From: Hyphococcus formosus
GTDB taxonomy: Bacteria; Pseudomonadota; Alphaproteobacteria; Caulobacterales; Parvularculaceae
Direction of reading: 5' to 3'
Length of the DNA stretch: 64,000 bases
Assembly (NCBI RefSeq): GCF_046736345.1
Contig: NZ_CP157210.1
Span: 2,666,001 to 2,730,000, forward strand
Shown here: piece after piece, positions 35,371 to 44,302 of the stretch
How positions within the stretch are numbered: position 1 is the stretch's first letter
Layout of the letters: each line of letters opens with the position of its first letter
Notes under the pieces: model-generated
Databases searched by the model: none
What the model was told of the DNA's origin: nothing
The model's input: only the letters and a program-made list of their open reading frames with translations
Position numbers and translations under genes: made by a program

Positions 35371-36480
35371 ATGACGAAATCAGATTTCCATCTGCCGGGG
35401 AAACATTATTTCCTTTCGCATTCTGTGGGCGCGCAACCGAAATCCTATGCGGACCGGGTTGCGCAGATCTATACCCAGCCCTGGCGCGAAGCCGGCTTTA
35501 ATGTCTGGACGCCGTGGCTGGAGGCCGTTGAGGATTTCAAAAACGGCCTTGCGCCCATCATTGGGGCAAACCCGTCTGATCTTTGTCCGCTGGCAAATGT
35601 GTCGAGCGGGATTGCGAAGGTCATGATGGCCCTGCCGGCGCGTAAGGGGCGCACAAAAATTGTTCTGACCGAAGATGATTTTCCAACGGTTGGCTTTGCC
35701 TTGGCGCAGGGTGAGCGGCTCGGTTATGAGCTTGTCTTTCTGCCGGGCGGCGAGGCGCTTGCGGATCCGGATCATTGGGCACCGGCGTTTGCTGATGATG
35801 TGCAAATGGTGGTGACGACGCAGGTCTATTCAAACACCAGCGTTCTTGCACCTGTCGAAGAAATTGCGAAACGCGCGCGCGCGGCGGGCGTTTATTCCCT
35901 GATCGACATTGCGCAGGCGGCGGGCGCGGTGCCCGTTCGGTTAAATGAATGGCAGCCGGATTTTGCGGTGGGCACGTCCCTAAAATATTTATGTGGCGGG
36001 ACGGGCGCGGCTTTTCTCTGGGCGTTGCGCGAAAGCGCGGCGCAGGTTGCACCGCTTGATGTTGGATGGTTCTCGCATCAAGACCCTTTTGAATTCGACA
36101 TTCATCACTTTGATTATGCCGACGGGGCAACGCGTTTTACTGGCGGCACGCCATCAATTGCGCCGCTTGCCGGGGCCTGTGCGGCCCATGATCTGATGAA
36201 TGCGATGGGTGTTGATGCGATCTATGCGCATAACCAAAAACTTTTATCGCGATTGTTTGATCACCTGCCGCAATCCGCGTTTCATTCGACCACGCGGGCG
36301 GGGGCACGCGGCTCTGCGGCCCTGATCAAGGTTCGTGATTATGATGCCGCGGCAAAGGCATTGGCCGCCGCGGGCATATGTCATGATACGCGCCTGGGCA
36401 CTGTGCGTTTGTCTGTTCATCTTTATAATGACGAACAGGATATCGATGCGCTGGCAGAGACGATAGAGCCGTTTTTATAG
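35371..36480 (+). CDS. Class-V aminotransferase-fold PLP enzyme, kynureninase-like
   Basis: A 369-residue pyridoxal-phosphate enzyme. The cofactor Lys is in FAVGTSLKYLCGGTGAAF, and the PLP-phosphate Asp is in YSLIDIAQAAG. Kynureninase has the same SxKYLxGG layout, and the HDTRLGTVRLSVHLYNDEQD C-terminus is also kynureninase-like. The substrate is not certain; other class-V enzymes remain possible. It overlaps the convergent xth by 6 bp. Confidence 0.78.
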   Translation: MTKSDFHLPGKHYFLSHSVGAQPKSYADRVAQIYTQPWREAGFNVWTPWLEAVEDFKNGLAPIIGANPSDLCPLANVSSGIAKVMMALPARKGRTKIVLTEDDFPTVGFALAQGERLGYELVFLPGGEALADPDHWAPAFADDVQMVVTTQVYSNTSVLAPVEEIAKRARAAGVYSLIDIAQAAGAVPVRLNEWQPDFAVGTSLKYLCGGTGAAFLWALRESAAQVAPLDVGWFSHQDPFEFDIHHFDYADGATRFTGGTPSIAPLAGACAAHDLMNAMGVDAIYAHNQKLLSRLFDHLPQSAFHSTTRAGARGSAALIKVRDYDAAAKALAAAGICHDTRLGTVRLSVHLYNDEQDIDALAETIEPFL

Positions 36481-37278
36481 TGACAATTTGAGCGAGACGG
36501 GCGCGTGGTCCGAGGGGCGTTCCCAGCCGCGGGCGTCGTCATGAATTTTATACGCGTCACGGCCGCCGGTAATCGCTGCTTTTTTCAGGGACGGGCTGAC
36601 CCATATATGATCGAGCCGACGCCCGCGATTGGACGCGCGCCAGTCCTTGGCTCGATAGGACCACCATGAATAAAGTTTTTCCGTCTCCGGAATGATTTCC
36701 CGTGCGACATCTACCCATCCATGCGAGTTGATCACTTCACTGAGCTTTTCAACTTCGACGGGCGTATGCGACACAACTTTCAGGAGTTGTTTATGCGACC
36801 ACACATCATGTTCGTGGGGCGCAACATTGAGATCGCCAACCAAAACCGATTTCGAGCGCGGCCCTAATTCGCTGAACCAGCTTGTCATTTCATCAAGAAA
36901 ATCAAGCTTATGGGCGAATTTGTCGTTTTTCACCGGATCGGGTTCGTCGCCGCCTGCGGGCACATAAAAATTATGGACGCGGATGCCGCCGGGCAGGCTC
37001 GCGGCGATGTGGCGGCAATCACCCTTTTCGCAAAATTCGCGCTTCTCGACTTTCCCCAAGGGTAATTTCGATACGATCGCAACCCCATGATACCCGGCCT
37101 GACCAGAAACTGCATGGTGTTCATAGCCCGCTTCGATCAGCGCCTTGCTGGGGAAATTATCCTCAAGGCATTTAATTTCCTGCAGGCAAAGAACATCCGG
37201 CGTCTCTTCGTTCAAAAATCGTACGACCTGATCGATCCGTAAGCGGACCGAGTTAATGTTCCATGTGGTGATTTTCAT
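36475..37278 (-). CDS. xth: Exodeoxyribonuclease III
   Basis: AP endonuclease and 3'-5' exonuclease in base-excision repair. The EEP fold motifs are visible: MKITTWNINSVRLR, CLQEIKC with the catalytic Glu, VLVGDLNVAPHEHDVW, RLDHIWVS and SDHAPVSL with the catalytic His. At 267 residues it is full length. Confidence 0.95.
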   Translation of the reverse strand: MKITTWNINSVRLRIDQVVRFLNEETPDVLCLQEIKCLEDNFPSKALIEAGYEHHAVSGQAGYHGVAIVSKLPLGKVEKREFCEKGDCRHIAASLPGGIRVHNFYVPAGGDEPDPVKNDKFAHKLDFLDEMTSWFSELGPRSKSVLVGDLNVAPHEHDVWSHKQLLKVVSHTPVEVEKLSEVINSHGWVDVAREIIPETEKLYSWWSYRAKDWRASNRGRRLDHIWVSPSLKKAAITGGRDAYKIHDDARGWERPSDHAPVSLKLSL

Positions 37279-37358
37279 GCGCTAAGCCAATTTGAGAGAG
37301 TTTCCGTGAGGTTGAATTACGGGGGCATTCATAGCGGGTCAAGGCGACAGTTTTACGG

Positions 37359-38168
37359 ATGATTGCGGTTTCGTATGACGTAATCTATCACGCGGGGATG
37401 GAAATGATCGCCGCCCTGATGCCGGATGGGGTGCCGCTCTGGGCTGCGGCGGCCGCTATCTTTGCGAGTTTTTTTACCTCGGCGCTGACCGCTGCGTTCG
37501 GGCTGGGGGGCGGTCTGGCGCTTCTGGCCATTATGAGTTCGGTTTTCCCCGCGACAGCCGTCATCCCCATTCACGGCGTGGCGCAGGCCGGGTCGAATGC
37601 GGGCCGGTTTTACCTCCAGCGCAAAGAAGTCGTGTGGCCTATCGTTTTGTGGTTCAGCGCGGGCGGCGTTCTAGGCGCTGTGTTGGGCGGGCGATTGGCG
37701 CTGGAAATGCCGGTCTGGCTTTTACGGGGCGGGGTCGCGTGTTTCATCCTTTATACGGTCTGGGGCCCGCGCCCGGCCAGTTTCGCGCCGGGGCCCAAGA
37801 CATTCTTCACCACCGGCGCGATTGCTGCGTTTCTGACGATGTTTTTCGGGGCCACAGGGCCGATTGCGGCGACCATGATCGGGGCGGCCAATCTTGACCG
37901 CCTCAAAACCGTCTCGACCCATGCGGCGGCCATGGTGCTCCAGCATTTGATGAAGATCGTGACCTTTGGGCTGTTGGGGTTCGCCTTCGCAGACTGGCTC
38001 TGGGTTATTCTGGCGATATTGCTCGCGGGATTTGCCGGGGCCTATGCGGGGACGCATTTTTTGCGCCGCATGCCCGAGTCAATATTTCGTCGCGGGTTCA
38101 AAACGATCCTTACTCTAATTGCGCTTTACCTCTTTGGTGTCGCGCTTGTGGATCTTAGAACAGGTTAA
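37359..38168 (+). CDS. TSUP-family transporter (TauE/SafE type)
   Basis: A 269-residue membrane protein with about seven or eight helices. The repeated pattern FFTSALTAAFGLGGGLALLAIM and GVAQAGSNAGRF is typical of TauE/SafE anion exporters, which move sulfite, sulfonates or organosulfur compounds. The substrate cannot be read. The ATG at 37359 gives 269 residues; an ATG 13 codons later, after GCGGGG, is possible. Its 3' end overlaps the next gene by 14 bp. Confidence 0.83.
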   Translation: MIAVSYDVIYHAGMEMIAALMPDGVPLWAAAAAIFASFFTSALTAAFGLGGGLALLAIMSSVFPATAVIPIHGVAQAGSNAGRFYLQRKEVVWPIVLWFSAGGVLGAVLGGRLALEMPVWLLRGGVACFILYTVWGPRPASFAPGPKTFFTTGAIAAFLTMFFGATGPIAATMIGAANLDRLKTVSTHAAAMVLQHLMKIVTFGLLGFAFADWLWVILAILLAGFAGAYAGTHFLRRMPESIFRRGFKTILTLIALYLFGVALVDLRTG

Positions 38169-38751
38169 AGGACGATCCGGTAATGCTCACCGGCCAGCGG
38201 CCAAATTCGAACAGACGAAACTTGGCTGCGAAGGGGTGGTTTTCCGCATCAAAATCCGTGTCCTCAGCCGCGACCAAGGCAAGCGCGGCACCATTCGCCG
38301 CTTGAACGGCGGCACCGACACATAGGGTTTTGATCGCCTCGTCATCGAGATCGCTCAAATAGGCAAGTTCCTCGACCGCATCTTTCGCCGGGTCTGCAAC
38401 TTTCTCGGCGATCAGCGCCATGCCGATCCGCAGGGCGTCTTCGGAAAGCATCTCAAGCGCGCGGCCGGTGAGGTCCGCCCGCAGGGATTCTTCTGCTTCC
38501 CAAGCAGGGCTCTGCCAATCGAGGCTTTCGGCGGCTGCGGCCGCATCACCCCAATCGAGCAACATGGCGATTTCAACATCGGGAAAGCCAAGCCCGGCGA
38601 TATAATCATCCGCCGCCGCGAGGGCTCCCGGTGTCATCTTGCCGCCGATATTGGCGAACCAGGGAATACGATCCAGCGACCGCGCAAAACGCGATAGGCG
38701 GGCAAGGCCCGGGAGTTCACGTTCCAATTCTTCGAGTTCGATTTCATCCAT
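38155..38751 (-). CDS. Conserved-looking soluble protein, function unknown
   Basis: A 198-residue Ala- and acidic-rich protein with no signal peptide, membrane segment or motif I recognise. The predicted character is mainly helical. It overlaps the convergent TSUP gene by 14 bp. Codon use looks like its neighbours. Nothing supports a specific function. Confidence 0.7.
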   Translation of the reverse strand: MDEIELEELERELPGLARLSRFARSLDRIPWFANIGGKMTPGALAAADDYIAGLGFPDVEIAMLLDWGDAAAAAESLDWQSPAWEAEESLRADLTGRALEMLSEDALRIGMALIAEKVADPAKDAVEELAYLSDLDDEAIKTLCVGAAVQAANGAALALVAAEDTDFDAENHPFAAKFRLFEFGRWPVSITGSSFNLF

Positions 38752-38833
38752 TGCGCAGCGCTCTTTCTGTTTCCCCTATTTAATGGTTTGCGCAGGGCGT
38801 TTCATCAACTGGCAACGAAGATATTTTCATCGC

Positions 38834-38869
38834 AAAAAAAAGGCGTCCGACCCTAATCGATCGGACGCC
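38834..38869 (-). terminator. Terminator of the putative small RNA
   Basis: GGCGTCCGA (38842-38850) pairs with TCGGACGCC (38861-38869), 9 bp, with a run of eight A on the plus strand at 38834-38841, that is T on the minus strand. It lies 250 bp beyond the lolA stop and could also end the lolA message. Confidence 0.88.
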
Positions 38870-38980
38870 AAGCTGCGCTGTTGCGCCTACGCCGGGAGGG
38901 GATATTCCGGCGACACGAAGGCATTCGGGCCTGCAAGCGGGGGGGCAACGCCGGCCCAACCAATTCGCCCATCGTGTACT
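38834..38980 (-). ncRNA. Putative structured small RNA with C-rich loops
   Basis: Read on the minus strand, a promoter-like TTGAAA (39008-39013) and TTAATG (38985-38990) are 17 bases apart. A transcript starting near 38980 folds into a long stem (TCGTG/CACGA, GCC/GGC and GGCCC/GGGCC between 38914 and 38976), a CGCCGG/CCGGCG hairpin with an 11-base loop, a GCGC/GCGC hairpin, and a terminator with a 9-bp GGCGTCCGA stem and eight T. The loops expose CCCCTC and a seven-C run, like anti-Shine-Dalgarno small RNAs. No credible ORF fills it. The element is inferred from structure alone; the family is unknown. Confidence 0.58.
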
Positions 38981-38984
38981 GTTA

Positions 38985-39013
38985 CATTAACGCATCACCG
39001 AGCGGTTTTTCAA
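38985..39013 (-). promoter_or_regulatory. Candidate promoter of the putative small RNA
   Basis: TTGAAA at 39008-39013 and TTAATG at 38985-38990 with a 17-base spacer, in the right direction and distance for a start near 38978-38980. The -10 matches the consensus only partly. Confidence 0.35.
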
Positions 39014-39087
39014 GAGAAAAGGCAAAAAAAACTTGCATGTGACACTGTTACAAAACAGAAAGTTTGGCCCCGCTTTTTGGTAAATTT

Positions 39088-39858
39088 CTACCGATCAAGG
39101 AAACGGCCGCCGGCTTCTGGTGCACGGAACAAGCTGTTTGCGAGGCGCTCTCCGCTCTTAACATCGTTAAGCGTAACGACGGTGATGCCGCCTTGGGCGT
39201 CATGAATGATCCAGCGGCGCAATTCAAAATCCGGTGCTGTCGCAATCAACGTCAATTCGCCTTCGGTCTCTTCATCGCTCGATGAAAATGTCACTGCAAC
39301 ATTGTCGATACCGCGATCGACCTGCACAACTTTTGCGTCATCGCGGTCAATTTTCTTGCTCAACAAAAATTTGAGCGGCGTCCGGCCAACCGGATAGGAG
39401 TCAGTTGTTTCCAAGGCTTCGTCACGGACATAAACCATGCCGCCATTGGCAACGATCAAAAGCGGCGTGGGCGGATCATATTCGAACCGCAGAAAGCCCG
39501 GGCGGCGCAGGTAAAATTTGCCATCGGAGATCGCGCCCGATGGTGCGATCTGGGTAAATGATCCGTTCAGCGTGTCCAGATTTTCAATATAATTGATCAA
39601 GCGCGCTGCGACCGCTTCGTCGCTTTCATCTTCGAAAACCAGCGGGTCGTCAAAAGTCTCTTCAGCCGCGATGGTTTCGGCCTCAATTGCGGTTTCACCG
39701 TCAATGATTGCCGGCTCTTCGATTACGGGCTCTTCGGCCAGCGGTTCCGCTGTGCTTTCCGCCGCCGTCGCCGATTGAATAGCGACCGGCACGGTTTGCG
39801 CAGGGCTTGAAAGATCGGCGCAGATAATGGCCATGGCGGACATAATGGCGAGGCTCAT
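39088..39858 (-). CDS. lolA: Outer-membrane lipoprotein carrier protein LolA, acidic N-terminal extension
   Basis: Periplasmic chaperone that carries lipoproteins from LolCDE to the outer membrane. The core starts near residue 85 (LINYIENLDTLNGSFTQIAP) and has RRPGFLRFEYDPPTPLLIVA and the closing helix-strand pattern. The 256-residue chain has a signal-like N-terminus and then about 50 residues very rich in Glu/Ala/Asp/Pro before the core. Standard LolA is about 200. A GGAAGAG precedes the ATG. The putative small RNA lies downstream. Confidence 0.88.
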   Translation of the reverse strand: MSLAIMSAMAIICADLSSPAQTVPVAIQSATAAESTAEPLAEEPVIEEPAIIDGETAIEAETIAAEETFDDPLVFEDESDEAVAARLINYIENLDTLNGSFTQIAPSGAISDGKFYLRRPGFLRFEYDPPTPLLIVANGGMVYVRDEALETTDSYPVGRTPLKFLLSKKIDRDDAKVVQVDRGIDNVAVTFSSSDEETEGELTLIATAPDFELRRWIIHDAQGGITVVTLNDVKSGERLANSLFRAPEAGGRFLDR

Positions 39859-39968
39859 AAAGGCTCTTCCCTGAAAAAATTCGGTTGCGACGACACCTTA
39901 TCTAGTGTCGCGCAATGTCGAAAGGAAGCCATGATTATGGCCGGCAGATGGCAGCGCGCACAATTCCG

Positions 39969-40640
39969 TTATCGCATGAGCGCATAGGGGCCGCCGCGTT
40001 CGAGCGCGGTTTTATAGGCGGGCCGTGCGTGGATGCGGTCGAGGAAATGGGCAATATTGGGGAATTGTTTTGCCGACCCGGCGCGGGCAAAGAAGCCCTC
40101 CATGGGGAAACTCATAATCACATCGGCTGCGGAAAATTCATTGTCCGCCAGCCACTCGCTTTTGCCAAGTTCCGCTTCGAGAAAATCAAACAGCCCCTTC
40201 AAGGTGTGATTGAGATAGGCATCGCGGACACCATTGGTGAGTTTCTTGGCCACAGGCCGGACGAAAAACGGCATGGGCGCTGTTTCCATTTTATTGAGGA
40301 AAAGCGTCATCACCAAGGGCGGCATGTAAGAGCCTTCGGCGGCGTGTAGCCAATAGCGATAGGCATCAAATTCTTTTGTGCCCGGTGTGGGGCGCAACCG
40401 CCCCTCACCATGCTGATCAATAATATAATCGATCATGGCACCGGTTTCAGCAAAGACCCGGCCACCATCCTCAATGACCGGCGACTTGCCCAATGGATGA
40501 ACCTTTTTGAGCGATGCCGGCGCGAGATTTGTTTTCGCGTCGCGTTCGTAATGTTTGATCTCATATTCAAGGCCAAGCTCTTCGAGCAGCCAAAGAATAC
40601 GTTGCGAACGCGAATTATTGAGGTGGTGAACGGTGATCAT
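39969..40640 (-). CDS. Glutathione S-transferase
   Basis: A 223-residue cytosolic GST. The thioredoxin-like N-domain has SRSQRILWLLEELGLEYEI, with Ser/Arg in the place of the catalytic residue region, and KSPVIEDGG, the cis-Pro; the all-helix C-domain follows from about residue 90. It conjugates or moves glutathione onto electrophiles. It starts 10 bp after the stop of the flavin reductase upstream on the same strand, so both probably share a transcript. Confidence 0.88.
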   Translation of the reverse strand: MITVHHLNNSRSQRILWLLEELGLEYEIKHYERDAKTNLAPASLKKVHPLGKSPVIEDGGRVFAETGAMIDYIIDQHGEGRLRPTPGTKEFDAYRYWLHAAEGSYMPPLVMTLFLNKMETAPMPFFVRPVAKKLTNGVRDAYLNHTLKGLFDFLEAELGKSEWLADNEFSAADVIMSFPMEGFFARAGSAKQFPNIAHFLDRIHARPAYKTALERGGPYALMR

Positions 40641-40650
40641 AAATCTTGCC

Positions 40651-41754
40651 TTAGGATAGAGACGTCAGAGCGTCTTTCGTGAAGGGTTCCAATTCTTCGT
40701 TTCGGCCGTCACGAACTTTGGCAACCCAGTCAGGGTCTTGCAATAGCGCGCGGCCAACCGCGATGACGTCGAACTCTTCGGCTTCCATGCGGGTGATTAG
40801 CTTGTCGAGGCTTGCGGTCTTGGATGACTCGCCCGCAAACGCGCCGATAAAATCACCCTGAAGGCCAACAGACCCAACCGAAATTGTCGGTTTGCCCGTC
40901 AGTTTCTTGGCCCAGCCCGCAAAGTTAAGGTCAGAGCCTTCAAATTCCGGCTCCCAGAAACGGCGCTGCGAACAATGGAAAATATCAATGCCTGCATCGA
41001 CCATAGGCTGCAGCCATTCCAGCATTTCTTCCGGTGACTTTGTTGCCTGCGCGGTAAAGTCTTGCTGTTTCCATTGCGACAGACGAATGATCAACGGGAA
41101 GTCCGGGCCGACCTTTTCGCGGGTCCGGCGGATGATCTCTGTTGCGAAGCGCGTACGACCATTCCAGTCGCCGCCCCATTTATCGGTACGCTGATTTGTT
41201 GCGTCCCAGAAGAAATTGTCGATCAGATAGCCATGGGCACCGTGGAATTCCGCGCAGTCAAAGCCGAGTTCCTTGGTCGCGACGGCGGCGTCAACATATT
41301 CGTTGATCGCGGTTTCAATTTCCTCTTCGGTCATTGGGTCCCAAAGCGGCTTGCCGGGAATTTTCATGCCCGATGCCGACCAAGAGGGAATGTCGGGATG
41401 GTTGGTGTTTTTCGGATTGCGGAAGGGGCCTTCGTGCCAGATCTGCAGGCCCATTTTGCCGCCTTCTGCGTGAACCGCGTCGATCACCTTGCGCCAACCG
41501 GCCTTGGCTTCGTCGGTGACGATGTTCGGCACATTCGGTGTCCCGGCGGCGGTTGTCTCATTGGTATGAACCCCTTCAGAGAGGATCAGACCAACGCCGC
41601 CCGCGGCCCGGCGCTGATAATAGCCGACGACATCATCGCCCGGAACGCCATTGGGCGAGAACGAGCGGGTCATCGGGGCCATGGCAATACGATTAGAAAG
41701 CGCGAGCGATCCAAGCTGCGCCGGTTCGAAAAGTACTTTGGTATTCGAAGTCAT
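40651..41754 (-). CDS. Old-Yellow-Enzyme-like NADH:flavin oxidoreductase
   Basis: A 367-residue FMN enzyme of the OYE family, reducing alpha,beta-unsaturated carbonyl compounds. PLALSNRIAMAPMTR-like start (LALSNRIAMAPMTRSF), LQIWHEG, AEFHGAHGYLIDNF and TISVGSVG mark the barrel, and AVGRALLQDPDWVAKVRDG ends it. The ATG at 41754 follows AGGA; the frame is open from 41973 but that part looks non-coding. Together with GST it suggests electrophile detoxification. Confidence 0.88.
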   Translation of the reverse strand: MTSNTKVLFEPAQLGSLALSNRIAMAPMTRSFSPNGVPGDDVVGYYQRRAAGGVGLILSEGVHTNETTAAGTPNVPNIVTDEAKAGWRKVIDAVHAEGGKMGLQIWHEGPFRNPKNTNHPDIPSWSASGMKIPGKPLWDPMTEEEIETAINEYVDAAVATKELGFDCAEFHGAHGYLIDNFFWDATNQRTDKWGGDWNGRTRFATEIIRRTREKVGPDFPLIIRLSQWKQQDFTAQATKSPEEMLEWLQPMVDAGIDIFHCSQRRFWEPEFEGSDLNFAGWAKKLTGKPTISVGSVGLQGDFIGAFAGESSKTASLDKLITRMEAEEFDVIAVGRALLQDPDWVAKVRDGRNEELEPFTKDALTSLS

Positions 41755-41857
41755 CTGAAATCCTGTCATGCTACATTCGGGAAGATTACCCGCCAGCGGC
41801 AGATAATACACGCGCGCTATGCAGCAAGGGTTGTCCAAGCACACGACTTTGTGAGAT

Positions 41858-41876
41858 TTGGCGTTTTTTTCGCCAA
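41858..41876. promoter_or_regulatory. Inverted repeat upstream of the flavin reductase / GST operon
   Basis: TTGGCG and CGCCAA separated by seven T, flanked by AGAT and GTCT that nearly pair. It lies 104 bp upstream of the flavin reductase start and could be an operator or a weak terminator-like hairpin. The rest of 41755-42065 shows nothing I can name. Confidence 0.25.
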
Positions 41877-42065
41877 GTCTAATCGATGTGTCTCTGATAT
41901 GCGCGCCCCTTGGGGTGAGGCAGGGCAGGTGAGGAAAAACGTCAGGGGGGCAAACCAATCCGGCGATCCGCACAATCGCGTAACATTGCCGAGGAGCAGC
42001 CGTATCGGTGGGCTTGTGCGCAAGTCCGCCGATCTCTGGCGCGATCGGGCCAATGCCCGGTTACT

Positions 42066-43994
42066 CTAAAGCATGTCCATGATCTGGCCTGCGGCGCGAT
42101 AGGCTTCGTGCATTGCATGCGCCATCGACATTTCGCCGAGCAGTTCGGAATGCGCAAAGACAATGCGGCCATGCGGCTTGCGGATCACCTCCGACGGCGG
42201 CGGCGCGCCATTGCGACCGAAATAGAAACCCGGCTGCGGCGCTACATAAGCATGGCCCCAGCGATTCAGAACTATCCCCGCAATGTCGCGTTTGGCATCG
42301 AAGCCCGCGGCGGCGAACCCTGCGGTCAGTTGTTCTCGTAGCTGACGTTCAAAGTCACTATAGCTTGTGGTAAATAGTTGGGCGCGACCCGCTGCGCCCT
42401 GTTGCGGTCCCGGTAATTCAGGGTGCAAAAACGGAATGTAAAATGTGAGTACGGTCGGGCTGTCCGGCGTGAATGTCCGCCCGTTGTCCATGACTACATT
42501 CCGTCGTATCGAGGTTTGCCAACCGAGCGCGTCGAACCAGCGCGTATTGGTGTAGCCAAGCTTGTCGAAAAAGCGCCAATTCCGTAGCGCCACATTCGCA
42601 ACCATAACCGGGCCGTGGTGAAAGTCGCTATATGCCTCGCGATGACTGTCTGGCATGTCGGCAACAATATTGCGGTTTACCCATCCGCCTACAGCCATGA
42701 CGACCGTTTTTGCGCGCGCCCGCCGTACTTCGCCGTTCCGAACATAGCTGATAATTGCATGATCGGCCGTCGCGGGATCGCCGGAATGCCGTATGTCGAA
42801 AGCGGTGCAGCTCGTTCGGATACGGATTTTATTACCCTGCTGGTCGAGCCTTGCGGAATTGATCGTGCCGCCGACAGAGGCGAGGCTTCCTTTTTTCTTG
42901 GTCCGGATTGCGCCGGGAATCATGCGGTTGAGCATAATGCGCATAAAGGCAGTGTTGCCGCCGGGAAAGGAGACTAAACCGATGTCAGGAGATGAAATTA
43001 CTTTGTCTTTGATTGTCGTTCCCGGCAGCCTTAATCGGTGTGCGGCATATGCGGAAATGCCGCTGCCGCTCACGCCATAATTACCGACGGCAATGCCGGG
43101 ATCGATATATTGGCGGACCTCATTGCCATAGCCGAGTTTGTCTAAAAGCTCGTAATAGGTGAGCGTATCAAGCCAAGCTTCGGGATTTGGAACATCCGTG
43201 AGCACATCGCGGCGGTCGGCGACGAAATCGTTTAAATCCTTTTGTGCTGACGCGGCCCAAGGGGTTTTTGAAAAGCCATCCGTGGTGGGATTGTCGACCC
43301 AGCCTTTGCCCGGAAAATGATAGCCGGTTGCATATGCCTTTTCCCACGCTGGGGCCATTGGTGCGAAATGATAATCCGTGAGCGCATATTTTTCTGCCCC
43401 GCCACCCAGGGGTTCGAGTTCATATTGCGTAGGCAAGCCGAACTCTTGGTAATAGTCGGTGAATATATCGTAGGTGCCTTCGCCGAAACTCCCGCGGACA
43501 TAGCCCGGTAACGGAACAATTGCTCCATTTGAGCCCTGCGGTGCGATCAGGCGTTGGCCGTCGACGTCGAATTCATTCTGTTTCGCTTCGCCGCCGACAA
43601 CCGGGTGATTATCGAGCAAAAGGCAGGTACGTCCATCAGGTGCGCGCTTTGAAAATTCGTAGGCCGCCGTCATGCCCGAAAATCCACCGCCAACAATCAC
43701 GAGGTCAAATTCTTCGTCGACCGGCTGGGTTGTTGGATCTACATAAAGGCGGTCGCGAATACCATGCGCATCATCAACAACCCTCTGCGTATTGCCGTTA
43801 GACCATGCATAATCACCAACCCCGCCAAAGCCCGTCCATGGTGACCCTGACGGTGCCCAAGGCGTTTCGCTTTCAGCCCCGCCGCACCCTGCGATCAGCG
43901 CGGCACCGCTTGCGGCTAATGCGCCGTTGAAAAAGTCGCGTCTCGTGATACGACTATTCATACCGAGCAAATCGTCGTTTCGCTGTGCGCTCAT
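42066..43994 (-). CDS. Tat-exported FAD-dependent oxidoreductase, spermidine-dehydrogenase-like
   Basis: A 642-residue flavoprotein. The N-terminus has a twin-arginine motif RRDFFNGALAASGAALIAGC, and the Cys at the end is a lipobox position, so it is probably a folded, exported lipoprotein. The Rossmann FAD motif is VIVGGGFSGMTAAYEF, and VVGGEAKQNEFD follows. This architecture matches spermidine dehydrogenases and relatives. The substrate is inferred. It faces away from obgE with 308 bp between. Confidence 0.82.
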   Translation of the reverse strand: MSAQRNDDLLGMNSRITRRDFFNGALAASGAALIAGCGGAESETPWAPSGSPWTGFGGVGDYAWSNGNTQRVVDDAHGIRDRLYVDPTTQPVDEEFDLVIVGGGFSGMTAAYEFSKRAPDGRTCLLLDNHPVVGGEAKQNEFDVDGQRLIAPQGSNGAIVPLPGYVRGSFGEGTYDIFTDYYQEFGLPTQYELEPLGGGAEKYALTDYHFAPMAPAWEKAYATGYHFPGKGWVDNPTTDGFSKTPWAASAQKDLNDFVADRRDVLTDVPNPEAWLDTLTYYELLDKLGYGNEVRQYIDPGIAVGNYGVSGSGISAYAAHRLRLPGTTIKDKVISSPDIGLVSFPGGNTAFMRIMLNRMIPGAIRTKKKGSLASVGGTINSARLDQQGNKIRIRTSCTAFDIRHSGDPATADHAIISYVRNGEVRRARAKTVVMAVGGWVNRNIVADMPDSHREAYSDFHHGPVMVANVALRNWRFFDKLGYTNTRWFDALGWQTSIRRNVVMDNGRTFTPDSPTVLTFYIPFLHPELPGPQQGAAGRAQLFTTSYSDFERQLREQLTAGFAAAGFDAKRDIAGIVLNRWGHAYVAPQPGFYFGRNGAPPPSEVIRKPHGRIVFAHSELLGEMSMAHAMHEAYRAAGQIMDML

Positions 43995-44302
43995 GGTTTC
44001 ATCCCCTGTTCATTGTCGGCACAGTCCAAAGAATATTGGCGATTGGACAAGCGCTGCGCTCTGCCGGTCCTTTTTCGGCCCCTTGCAAATGTGCGGCTAT
44101 TGTAAATCGCTCTATAGGCCGTAGGTGTCCGGATACGGGTAAATGCCGATCTTGACGGGTGATTTCTGGCGCTCAGCGGGCGTTTATTTTTATTACCCGA
44201 GTGTGCACCGTTTTTAGCAATGTGCTTTCGATAAAGATCCCTCGCGAACATCTGCGCCAGATTGGTGTTGGTGCTCGGAGCCTTAAAGGTGTAGATGGCA
44301 CC
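43995..44302. other. 308-bp spacer between the flavoprotein gene and obgE
   Basis: A longer open frame runs into obgE from 44159, but the conserved protein begins at 44303. I see no small gene, tRNA or clear repeat. Divergent promoters must lie here, but I cannot place them with confidence. Confidence 0.4.

Noticed and set aside
38881..38990. Minus-strand protein-like stretch ending SPEYPLPA within the small-RNA region
   Set aside because: The frame has a stop just upstream and no ATG, GTG or TTG at a usable place, so it cannot be translated as a gene; the RNA structure explains the region better.
38639..39205. 188-codon plus frame across the lolA-downstream gap
   Set aside because: Runs antisense over three elements including the small-RNA terminator and lolA; composition is shadow-like.
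41062..42069. 335-codon plus frame over the flavin reductase
   Set aside because: Antisense to the flavin reductase and its upstream spacer; no recognisable motif or ribosome-binding site.
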